A DNA stretch of 64,000 bases from VRUE01 sp045805805 (GTDB taxonomy: Bacteria; Actinomycetota; Thermoleophilia; Solirubrobacterales; 70-9). The notes below the pieces were generated by a model, which saw nothing but the letters and a program-made list of their open reading frames with translations, did not search any database and had not been told where the DNA came from. The translations under genes were made by a program, and so were the position numbers. Each line of letters begins with the position of its first letter. Positions within the stretch are counted from its first letter, which is position 1. Location of the stretch: assembly GCA_045805805.1 (NCBI GenBank), contig JBJMKO010000044.1, positions 1-64,000 of the forward strand. The letters run 5' to 3'. This document shows, piece by piece, positions 51,061-57,590 of this stretch.

Positions 51061-51157
51061 GCCGGAGCGTCTTGTACTTTTTTGCCAGCCCCGCCCTCGC
51101 AAGGCTCTAGCCGACCCACCAAAAAAGTTAAGCGGAGGCCTGCTGAGATCGGCTCTT
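51043..51157. repeat. Family C palindromic repeat, copy C3
   Basis: About 115 bp. Outer arms 51043-51063 and 51137-51157 pair with one wobble (core GATCTCAGTAGGCC); the inner part is ggagcgtcttgtactttttt and aaaaaagttaagcgg. The stop of the membrane gene is inside its left arm. Confidence 0.88.
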
Positions 51158-51286
51158 GGCAGACAAACGGTTAAGCGGAGCCTGCTGGGATCAGCTCTTG
51201 CAGACAGACGGTTAAGCGGAGGCCTGCTGGGATCAGCTCTTGCCAGACAAACGGTTAAGCGGAGGCCTACTGGGACAGGCTCTCAG
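51158..51286. repeat. Three tandem 43-bp units derived from the C3 right arm
   Basis: Units at 51158-51200, 51201-51243 and 51244-51286 each contain cggttaagcggaggcctgct, then gggatcagctcttg, with slight variation. They repeat the gttaagcgg-to-gctcttg portion of C3. The last unit touches the stop of the minus-strand gene. Confidence 0.85.
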
Positions 51287-51855
51287 GCATCCGAATCGTC
51301 CGAGTCATCGGACTCAGACACTGGACCCGGACGCCGAATCACGATCTGGTCGGCGTCGATCCGCACCGTGACCTCCCGCTTGCCGGCCCAGTGCTCGGCG
51401 TAGACGGGATTGTCCTTGACTGCCGGGTCGAGCCAGAGGCCGTAGCCGTCGGTCTCCCCGTGGTCGAAGGTCGCCTCAAGCTCTTTGCGTCGCCCGCGGC
51501 CCCCGCGGCGGCCTCGCCGGCGGCGGCGTTTCGGCCGGTCCCCGCCTGCCTCTTCGGAGCGCTCGCCCTTCTCTCCCTCGTCGCCGTCCTCTTCGTCCGC
51601 CTCGGGCTCCTCGTCCTCGTCCTCCTCGGGCTCCTCCGCCGCAGCGGCCTCGATCTCGGCCTCGATCTCGTCGCGGAGATCGACTTCGCCGGATGCCGAG
51701 TCCTCCTCGTCAGGGGTGAACCCGTGCTGTTTGCGGAACTCGCGTAGCTCGGAGGTGCTGACTTCGAGCTGGTGGGCTATCCAGGCGTCGGTACGGCCCT
51801 GGCGGACCCAGGCGCGGATCTGATTGAGCTGTGGCTTCAGTGAGCGTCGTGCCAT
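51283..51855 (-). CDS. Protein with N-terminal helix-turn-helix-like region and acidic/basic low-complexity centre
   Basis: A 190-residue cytoplasmic protein of unknown function. Residues 1-50 (SLKPQLNQIRAWVRQGRTDAWIAHQLEVSTSELREFRKQHG) look like a resolvase/HTH-type helix-turn-helix. Residues 55-105 are almost all Asp/Glu, followed by a strongly basic Arg/Gly run (KRRRRRGRRGGRGRRK), probably disordered. A small beta-rich end (WAGKREVTVRIDADQIVIRRPG) closes it. Charge layout suggests nucleic-acid binding. The coding-strand TAGACT is nine bases before the ATG. Confidence 0.7.
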   Translation of the reverse strand: MARRSLKPQLNQIRAWVRQGRTDAWIAHQLEVSTSELREFRKQHGFTPDEEDSASGEVDLRDEIEAEIEAAAAEEPEEDEDEEPEADEEDGDEGEKGERSEEAGGDRPKRRRRRGRRGGRGRRKELEATFDHGETDGYGLWLDPAVKDNPVYAEHWAGKREVTVRIDADQIVIRRPGPVSESDDSDDSDA

Positions 51856-51899
51856 CGGCGCGCGAGTCTATTCAACCGGGGCGGTCGTGCGCGGGTTCG

Positions 51900-52139
51900 C
51901 TACGCCATCAGGAAGGCGAGCGCCTCGAACATGGACACGACGACGACGGCCACGGTGACGGTCAGGCAGACGGCGAGGACGCTGAAGCGCACCTTGCTCT
52001 CCTGCTCGCTACGGGTGATCCGCCGCGCCCGCGAGCGGTTGGCCGCGCGCCGGCGAAGCTGCTCGCGCCGGCGGCGCTCAAGTGATGTCTCCTGCTCGAA
52101 AGCCGTCTCGAACTGGGAGATGCTCTGACGCATTCGCAT
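51900..52139 (-). CDS. Small single-pass membrane protein
   Basis: About 79 residues: a basic, Glu/Arg-rich helical N-terminus (FETAFEQETSLERRRREQLRRR) and one C-terminal membrane helix (VRFSVLAVCLTVTVAVVVVSMFEALAF). No family recognised. The start is uncertain: ATG 52139 or 52193, neither with a ribosome binding site. Confidence 0.55.
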   Translation of the reverse strand: MRMRQSISQFETAFEQETSLERRRREQLRRRAANRSRARRITRSEQESKVRFSVLAVCLTVTVAVVVVSMFEALAFLMA

Positions 52140-52240
52140 AAGTCGGGTGGCCCAGCGGGCCGCGGGGGACCGTAGCAAAGGCGCATGAGCCATTGCACGG
52201 GGAGGGAATGTGCGATCGGTCACGAGCGGCCTGATGAGCC

Positions 52241-52759
52241 CTAGGCCGGGCAGGCGCCCCAGAGGCCCCTGCCGGCCCGCGCCGCGCGCAGCTCCAGGCC
52301 GCGAAAGAGCGACGCGAAGCGGTCGTTGGGCGGGATCGTCAGCGAGCGGGCAAGGCCGCGGCCGACGAGGCGCGCGTTGACGAAGCGGTGGCCCAGGTAG
52401 ACGTAGGCGAGCAGCCTGCCGTAGACGTCGCGGCGCTCGACGCCGAAGACGAGGCGCACCCGCCGCCCTTCGACGAGCCGGTGGTTGAAGGCCGAGGCAC
52501 GCCGGCCGAAGCACTGCACCGGCGTGTCGGGCTTCACCGTCTCCGGTGTGTCGACGCCGATATACCGCACGTCCTCCTCGCGCCCACCGATCCGCGCTTC
52601 GATCGTGTCCCCGTCGATCGCCCGGATCACGAAAGCACGAGCCGATGCCGGCCCCTCATCGCACCGCCCGCCTTCCCAGGGCCGCAGGATCAGCAGCGCC
52701 GCAGCCAACAGCAACACCAAGCTCCCAAGCTGACCACGTTGTCGAAAGCCATGCGTCAC
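52241..52759 (-). CDS. Thermonuclease-family (SNase-like) secreted nuclease
   Basis: Predicted exported nuclease of 172 residues. The N-terminal hydrophobic segment (LGSLVLLLAAALLIL) is a signal or anchor. The SNase fold follows: FVIRAIDGDTIEARI, VRYIGVDTPETVKP with the metal Asp and an Arg, FNHRLVEGRRVRLVF, and RRDVYGRLLAYVYLGHRFVN. The C-terminus is short. GTG start; a hairpin and repeat C4 lie upstream. Confidence 0.9.
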   Translation of the reverse strand: MTHGFRQRGQLGSLVLLLAAALLILRPWEGGRCDEGPASARAFVIRAIDGDTIEARIGGREEDVRYIGVDTPETVKPDTPVQCFGRRASAFNHRLVEGRRVRLVFGVERRDVYGRLLAYVYLGHRFVNARLVGRGLARSLTIPPNDRFASLFRGLELRAARAGRGLWGACPA

Positions 52760-52767
52760 CCCTACAT

Positions 52768-52800
52768 AAGCTGTGGGGAGGAAATTTTCTCCCCACGCTT
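52768..52800. terminator. Hairpin with AT-rich centre between aldolase and nuclease genes
   Basis: Arms GTGGGGAG and CTCCCCAC with AAGC and GCTT ends, and gaaatttt at the centre. It follows repeat C4 in the direction of the minus-strand aldolase gene and precedes the nuclease start. Confidence 0.55.
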
Positions 52801-52914
52801 AGGGCAAATCCCGGTAGGGGTGGAGCGTCTTGTACTTTTTTGCCAGCCCCGTTCTCGACAGGCTCTGGCCGACGACCAAAAAAGTTAAGCGGAACCCCTA
52901 CCGGGATTTGCCCT
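52801..52914. repeat. Family C palindromic repeat, copy C4
   Basis: 114 bp, perfect 21-base outer arms (52801-52821 and 52894-52914; core CCCGGTAGGGG). Inner part ggagcgtcttgtactttttt and aaaaaagttaagcgga. It abuts the stop of the aldolase gene. Confidence 0.88.
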
Positions 52915-53833
52915 ACGGGATGCGGCGAACGCTGCCGAGCAGCGTCTCCTTGATCGAGGCGATGATCTCCAGCGCCTCGTTCCACTCCCGCTGCCAGACG
53001 TTGCGGCCGAAGATCACTCCCGAGCCGCCCGCCTGCATGATCTCGCGCGTATTCGTGAGCACCGTCTCGTCACCGACCCTGGAGCCGCCCGAGAGCACGA
53101 CCAGCGAGCGGCCGGCGGATTCGACGCATTGGCGGATCGCCTCCGCCTGGTCGACCTGCATCTCGTTGTAGGGCGCCGGGGCATCCTTGTCCTTGTCCGG
53201 GTCGATCTTGGGCATGTTGAGCTTGACCACGTCGGCGCCCTGCTCCATCGCCATCCGCGCCGCGTAGTCGATCGCATAGAAGGAGGAGGCGCCGCCCTTG
53301 GCGTCGATCGCTTCGCCGCGCGGGTAGGACCAGACGACCAGCGGCATGCCGAAGCGGTCGCAGTCCTGGCGCACCTGGCGCAGCTGGGCAAGGTCCTCGT
53401 CCTGGCGCGGCGAGCCGACGTAGAGCGTGTAGCCAACCGCGTCGGCGCCGAGCCGCACCGCGTCCTCGACGCTGGCGTTGCAGGAGGAGAAGGCGTGGGC
53501 GGAGGAGGGGACGTCGGTCTTGCCGTTGACCTTGAGGATCAGCGGCACCTGGCCGGCGTAGTCGGGGTAGTACTTGGTCGCCATCCCGATCTGGCAGGCG
53601 AGGGCCGAGTAGCCCCCCTCGGCGGCGAGGCGGAACTGGTACTCGGGATCCTTCGACGCCGGGTTGGGAAAGAAATCGCGCGGGCCGTGCTCGATGCCCT
53701 GGTCGATCGGCAGCAGCATCAGGGTGCCGTTGCCCGGGCCGAACTCGAAGAGCAGGCGCCGCAGGCGCGCTCGTTTGCCGGGTGCAAGTGTCTCCAGCAG
53801 CGATTTCTGCTCGGTCAGGCTCTTCAACTCCAC
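52913..53833 (-). CDS. Class I fructose-bisphosphate aldolase, DhnA/FbaB type
   Basis: Schiff-base aldolase of the archaeal-type class I family, 306 residues. Motifs: LMLLPIDQGIEHGPRDFF, ADAVGYTLYVGSPRQDED, GMPLVVWSYPRGEAI, the Schiff-base lysine in GADVVKLNMPKID, LSGGSRVGDETVLTNTREIMQAGGSGVIFGRNVWQRE. The GTG at 53833 has a GGAGGAAA site; an in-frame start further up has none. The enzyme works in glycolysis or gluconeogenesis, like enolase elsewhere in the window. Confidence 0.93.
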   Translation of the reverse strand: MELKSLTEQKSLLETLAPGKRARLRRLLFEFGPGNGTLMLLPIDQGIEHGPRDFFPNPASKDPEYQFRLAAEGGYSALACQIGMATKYYPDYAGQVPLILKVNGKTDVPSSAHAFSSCNASVEDAVRLGADAVGYTLYVGSPRQDEDLAQLRQVRQDCDRFGMPLVVWSYPRGEAIDAKGGASSFYAIDYAARMAMEQGADVVKLNMPKIDPDKDKDAPAPYNEMQVDQAEAIRQCVESAGRSLVVLSGGSRVGDETVLTNTREIMQAGGSGVIFGRNVWQREWNEALEIIASIKETLLGSVRRIP

Positions 53834-53925
53834 GCTTTTCCTCCTCGAATACAGGGTGTAGGCCCAGTATGCCATCGCGGCCCGCCTTCGAGCGCCCGTC
53901 GACGGGCGGTTATCCTCGGATGACC

Positions 53926-54684
53926 ATGAGCGAGACTGAGCTCAGCGTCGTCTGCAAGAACTGCGGTTCGGAGGTCAGTCCCTACGTAACCGAGTGCCCC
54001 TACTGCGGCGCCCGCCTGCGCAAGCGGGCGCCGAAGCTGGAACGCCGCGGCGACGGGCTCGAGCCGAAGCCACGTCGCCGCGCCCGGCCCAGCTTCCTGC
54101 GCCGTCCCGACTCTTCCTCGACAGCCCCGTTCCGCCCCTACGCGACGATGGTGGCGATTCTCGGCCCCGCTGCTCTGCTGCTGGCACAGAAGGCAACGGG
54201 ATACGCGCTCGTCAGCTTCGGCGGCTTGGTCGTTCCCTTCGAGGATCAGTGGTGGCGCTTCCTCACCGCCCCGTTCGCCTACGGCGACGTCGGCTATATG
54301 TTCGTCGTGGCCGTCGGCTTGGCGATCTTCGCTACGGGGCTGGAGCGCCGCCTCGGCACCGCGCCGGCGGCGTTGTTGCTGATCGCCTGCGGCTCGCTGG
54401 GGATGTTGGTCGCCAGTGGCATTGCCAACGCCCAGGGAGATCTCGTCGTGATTGCCGGCGGCAACGGGATGGCGCTCGGCGCCGTCGCCGCCTGGTTCAC
54501 GATCCGCCGCGCCGAGGCGCATGACGCGATCGATGACGACTACGACGCGATCGGCGTCGCGGTCGCCGCCGCGGTCCTCCTCGCCCTGCCGATCTTCGAC
54601 TCCGCCGCCGACCCCTTCGCCGGCCTCGTCGGCGGCGCTGTTGGCGGCCTGGCCGGCTTGGTCGCGGCAGCGCTTCGCGATTAG
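53926..54684 (+). CDS. Zinc-ribbon rhomboid-like membrane protein lacking catalytic residues
   Basis: A 252-residue protein. Residues 8-32 are a zinc ribbon (VCKNCGSEV, then ECPYCGARL). After a basic linker, six helices have the rhomboid layout, starting with QWWRFLTAPFAYGDVGYMF and LERRLGT. The rhomboid GxSG motif reads AGGNGMALG and the expected AHxGG reads FAGLVGG, so both Ser and His of the dyad are missing: a pseudo-rhomboid (inference). TATCCT is nine bases before ATG 53926; ATG 53920 is the alternative. Confidence 0.8.
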   Translation: MSETELSVVCKNCGSEVSPYVTECPYCGARLRKRAPKLERRGDGLEPKPRRRARPSFLRRPDSSSTAPFRPYATMVAILGPAALLLAQKATGYALVSFGGLVVPFEDQWWRFLTAPFAYGDVGYMFVVAVGLAIFATGLERRLGTAPAALLLIACGSLGMLVASGIANAQGDLVVIAGGNGMALGAVAAWFTIRRAEAHDAIDDDYDAIGVAVAAAVLLALPIFDSAADPFAGLVGGAVGGLAGLVAAALRD

Positions 54685-54687
54685 GCT
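54682..54687 (+). promoter_or_regulatory. -10 box before GTG 54694
   Basis: TAGGCT, with its TAG serving as the stop of the upstream gene. Six bases to the GTG. Confidence 0.4.
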
Positions 54688-54693
54688 GCCCGA

Positions 54694-55023
54694 GTGCCTC
54701 CGGACGACGATCGGCTGAACGACGCGATCGAGCGGCTGATCGACGCCGAGCGCTTCGCCGAGGCCGAGCGGGTTGTTGCCCGAGCCGCTCCGCAGCTGCA
54801 GAAGGTGCTCGCCGCGGCGCTCGCCGAGGGGGGCTGGTTCGGCGAGTCCCACGACGCCGAGACGCTGAAGGCCGCGACCGTCCCCGACCCCGACGAGCGC
54901 GTCGCCGCGGTGCGCTCTCTGCTCGCCGAGGAGGCGAGGATGGGGATGATGGTTGGAGTTGCCGTCGGTTGGGCGCTGCATGCGGAGATGAACGACACCC
55001 AAGATTCGGAAGGAGAGCGCTGA
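54694..55023 (+). CDS. Small Glu/Ala-rich helical protein, unknown
   Basis: A 109-residue protein with no recognised family. It is mainly alpha-helical (LNDAIERLIDAERFAEAERVVARAAPQLQKVLAAALAEGGW) with a Met-rich C-terminal helix (LLAEEARMGMMVGVAVGWALHAEM). It lies 9 bases after the pseudo-rhomboid gene and 3 bases before the UPF0173 gene, so the three probably form one unit. Confidence 0.65.
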   Translation: MPPDDDRLNDAIERLIDAERFAEAERVVARAAPQLQKVLAAALAEGGWFGESHDAETLKAATVPDPDERVAAVRSLLAEEARMGMMVGVAVGWALHAEMNDTQDSEGER

Positions 55024-55026
55024 GAG

Positions 55027-55743
55027 ATGGAGATCCGATTTCACGGCCATTCGTGCTTCGAGCTGAGCGAGGGGGACACCAGGGTCTTGGTCGACCCTTT
55101 CCTAAAGCCCAACAACCCGGCGGCACTCGCCAGTGCCGAGGACGTCGAGCCGACCCATATCGCCATCTCCCACGGCCACGCCGACCACATCGCCGACGCC
55201 GTCGGCGTCGCGATCCGCACCGGCGCCGAGTGCGTGGCGATCGTCGAGGTCGCCAACTGGCTCGAAGAGCAGGGCGTCGAGAAGGTCCACGACCCGAACC
55301 TCGGCGGCACCGTGCGCTTCGACTGGGGCTGGGTGAAGCTGGTGCCCGCCTGGCACACGAGCACGATCGCCGGCTCCGCCGACGCGCCTTACAGCCCGAC
55401 GCCGGGGATCGTCACCGGCACCCCGGCCGGGCTGCTGATCAACCTCGGCGGCGTCACCGTCTACCACACCGGCGACACCTGCCTCTTCGGCGACATGAGG
55501 CTGATCGCCGAACGCAACCCGGTCGATGTGGCCCTGCTGCCGATCGGCGGGCACTACACGATGGACCGCCACGACGGGGTGGTCGCGGCCGAGTTCATCG
55601 GTGCCGGAACGGTCATCCCGATGCACTTCGACACGTTTCCCCCGATCGAGACCGATTCCGCGGCGTTCAAATCCGAGGTCGAGGCGAAGACCTCCTCGAC
55701 CGTGGTCGTCCTAGCACCGGGCGAGTCGCACTCGACGGGCTGA
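55027..55743 (+). CDS. UPF0173 metal-dependent hydrolase (MBL fold)
   Basis: A 238-residue beta-lactamase-fold hydrolase of the UPF0173 family. Metal ligands: FHGHSC at the N-terminus, the HxHxDH motif in ISHGHADHI, the His of PAWHTSTI, the Asp of YHTGDTCLF, and the late His in VIPMHFDTFP. Substrate unknown; relatives include UlaG-type enzymes. GGAGAG lies before the ATG. Confidence 0.92.
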   Translation: MEIRFHGHSCFELSEGDTRVLVDPFLKPNNPAALASAEDVEPTHIAISHGHADHIADAVGVAIRTGAECVAIVEVANWLEEQGVEKVHDPNLGGTVRFDWGWVKLVPAWHTSTIAGSADAPYSPTPGIVTGTPAGLLINLGGVTVYHTGDTCLFGDMRLIAERNPVDVALLPIGGHYTMDRHDGVVAAEFIGAGTVIPMHFDTFPPIETDSAAFKSEVEAKTSSTVVVLAPGESHSTG

Positions 55744-55774
55744 GCGGCGCGCCCCGCGGCGCCGGGCCGGCCCT

Positions 55775-57253
55775 TTAGCCGGCGCCGGCAGGCGCTTCCG
55801 CGCTGCTGCTGTCGAGACTGGAGGAAGGTGCCACTGGTTCGGGCGATGCGCTTTCGGCCGGCGGTGCGCTTTCAGCGGGTGCGGGTGCGGGTGCCGGTTC
55901 CGGTTCGCCGCCTACGGTGACCACCACGGTGCCACCACCGGCGGGAGCTCCCGCGCCCGTGGATGGTGCCGCGGCGTCGATGCCGGCCGAGGACTGTGGG
56001 GTCGCCTCGGCGCCTTCGCCGCCGCCGGGTTGATCCCCGGCCTCACCGGCGGGCGCTTCGGAGGCGATTGGCGCCGGTTCCTCTTCGACCGGAGCCGGCT
56101 CGACGGGGGCTGGTTGTGCCGGCGCATCCGCGTGGCTGGCCGGAACTGCCTGCTGGGCCATTGCGACCGATGGAGCCTGCTTGTGCACATGGGAGATCTT
56201 CGCGACGCCGCTGCTACTCGGCGCCGTCGCGGTCTGTTGCTGCTCCACGCCCACCGCGCCGGCCGTGATCACGGCTGCGGTGACGACTCCGGCGACAGCC
56301 TTGGTGCCGATCGCGCCGCCGATCGCGCCGATGCCGCCGGCTGCCCCGCCGGAGCTGAGCGCCGCGCCGACGCTGCCGACAGCGCCGGCCCCGGTGGCGC
56401 CCGCGCCCGTTGCGCCTGCCGCGCCACCGGTACCTGCTCCTCCCAGGCCAAGCTTGGAGACGATGAAGCCCTTCAGCGCGATCAGCGGCCCGGCGGGGAC
56501 CAGCGCCGCCAGCACCTTGTCGTTGGAGCGCAGCTGAGAGCGGAAGTCTGAGCACTCGTCGCAGTCGCGGACGTGGCGGCGGACCGGGCCGGAAAGCTTG
56601 CGCAGCCCCTCGGCAGCCTCGGCCAGGTCGATCCGCACCTCGCCGCAGGTCAGCTGTCGTGCCTGGCTCGCCTCGGCAAGCGAGATCCTGGCACGGACCA
56701 GCAGCGACTTGACGGAGGGGACGCTGGTCTCCATCGCTTGCGCGATCTCCTCGTAGGACATGGCGTCCATCTCGCGCAGCAGCAGGGCGGAGCGCTGTGT
56801 CTCGGGCAGCTTGCCGACGTCGGTCAGGAGCTGGCGGAACTCCTCGCGGTTGTGGACCTTCTCAGCCGTGGACGCAGCCTCGACCGTCGGCACCATGTCC
56901 ATCGATTCCTGCGCGTCCGCGGTCGGTTTGCGCAGGTGGTTGAGGCAGCGGTTGCGGGCGATCCGGTAGAGCCACGGGCGCAGGTTGATCTCGCGCTCGT
57001 CGGCGAGCATCGCCCGGTAGGCGTTGACGAAGACCTCCTGCAGGATGTCCTCGGCGTCCTCGGTGGAGTGGAGCATCTGGCGGCAGAAGCCGAGCAGGCG
57101 CCCCTGGTAGCGGTCGACGATGGCCTCGAAGGCGCCGGGGTTGCCGGCGCGGGCCATCGCGATCAGGCGATCGTCGCCCTGCAGCTTGAGAAGGGGGGAA
57201 CGCCGGGCGAGAAGTCCGCGGCGACTGGCGTGGGTAAGAGCTGATGCCTCCAA
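55775..57253 (-). CDS. ECF-type sigma factor fused to an anti-sigma-like zinc finger, membrane helix and Pro-rich exterior
   Basis: A 492-residue fusion. Sigma region 2 is at 40-115 (FEAIVDRYQGRLLGFCRQ, DAEDILQEVFVNAYRAM, LRPWLYRIARNRCLNHLRK). Sigma region 4 is at 160-200 (LPETQRSALLLREMDAMSYEEIAQAMETSVPSVKSLLVRARISL). A zf-HC2-like motif follows (TCGEVRIDL, then HVRDCDECSDF: HxxxCxxC). Next come Gly/Ala-rich repeats, a membrane helix near 315-335 (VAGVVTAAVITAGAVGV), and a long Pro/Ala/Glu-rich external tail. Start TTG 57253 has GGAGG six bases upstream. The sigma and anti-sigma parts joined in one chain suggest control by release or cleavage. Confidence 0.85.
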   Translation of the reverse strand: MEASALTHASRRGLLARRSPLLKLQGDDRLIAMARAGNPGAFEAIVDRYQGRLLGFCRQMLHSTEDAEDILQEVFVNAYRAMLADEREINLRPWLYRIARNRCLNHLRKPTADAQESMDMVPTVEAASTAEKVHNREEFRQLLTDVGKLPETQRSALLLREMDAMSYEEIAQAMETSVPSVKSLLVRARISLAEASQARQLTCGEVRIDLAEAAEGLRKLSGPVRRHVRDCDECSDFRSQLRSNDKVLAALVPAGPLIALKGFIVSKLGLGGAGTGGAAGATGAGATGAGAVGSVGAALSSGGAAGGIGAIGGAIGTKAVAGVVTAAVITAGAVGVEQQQTATAPSSSGVAKISHVHKQAPSVAMAQQAVPASHADAPAQPAPVEPAPVEEEPAPIASEAPAGEAGDQPGGGEGAEATPQSSAGIDAAAPSTGAGAPAGGGTVVVTVGGEPEPAPAPAPAESAPPAESASPEPVAPSSSLDSSSAEAPAGAG

Positions 57254-57371
57254 GCGAATCCTCCAGGGAAGGCGTTGTCTTCTAGCCCTAAGGACACCGT
57301 AGCACCGGGGTAGTTGCGGCACCTCACCAGTTTTTAGTGCGGCTTTATAAATGCAAGATCCCGGATGAGAA

Positions 57372-57457
57372 TGCCCGGGGCGGGATTCGAACCCGCAAGC
57401 CCCCAGTGGGGCAACGCCTTTTAAGGGCGCCGCTTTTGCCAATTTCGCCACCCGGGC
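57372..57457 (-). tRNA. tRNA-Leu (anticodon TAA)
   Basis: 86 nt on the minus strand. Acceptor GCCCGGG/CCCGGGC, anticodon stem GCGCC/GGCGT with loop CTTAAAA (anticodon TAA), long variable arm typical of class II tRNA, T arm GCGGG-TTCGAAT-CCCGC. CCA not encoded. Confidence 0.92.
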
Positions 57458-57473
57458 AGATCCGATGGTAGTC

Positions 57474-57565
57474 CCGCCCGCGGGTCCTGTCATGGGGCAG
57501 GGGGGGCCTGCGGGCAGTCCACGGGCTGTCCTCGACCCCCCCTGCCCCATGCCACCCGCGGGCGG
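57474..57565. repeat. Family B repeat, copy B6
   Basis: About 92 bp: CCGCCCGCGGGTCCTGTC left, GCCACCCGCGGGCGG right, inner arms CATGGGGCAGGGGGG and CCCCCCTGCCCCATG. Same subtype as B4 and B5 with the inner gcgggcagtccacgggctgt. Intergenic, between tRNA-Leu and the ThDP enzyme gene. Confidence 0.87.
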
Positions 57566-57590
57566 AGCGCTCGGCTAGGCTCGCGTTCGC

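Larger units (their letters stand above)
57254..57590. other. 337-bp interval holding tRNA-Leu and repeat B6
   Basis: No protein gene. It contains the divergent start region of the sigma gene, tRNA-Leu, repeat B6 and the -10 box (TAGGCT, 57576-57581) of the ThDP enzyme gene. Confidence 0.7.

Noticed and set aside
51158..51286. CRISPR-like array
   Set aside because: Only three units, no spacers between them, and each derives from the neighbouring palindrome arm. No cas genes are present; I found no CRISPR array in the window.
53926..54684. Active rhomboid protease
   Set aside because: The catalytic Ser and His are not at the expected positions.
57254..57550. N-terminal extension of the sigma factor through tRNA-Leu and repeat B6
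   Set aside because: It crosses a tRNA gene; the TTG at 57253 has its own ribosome binding site.
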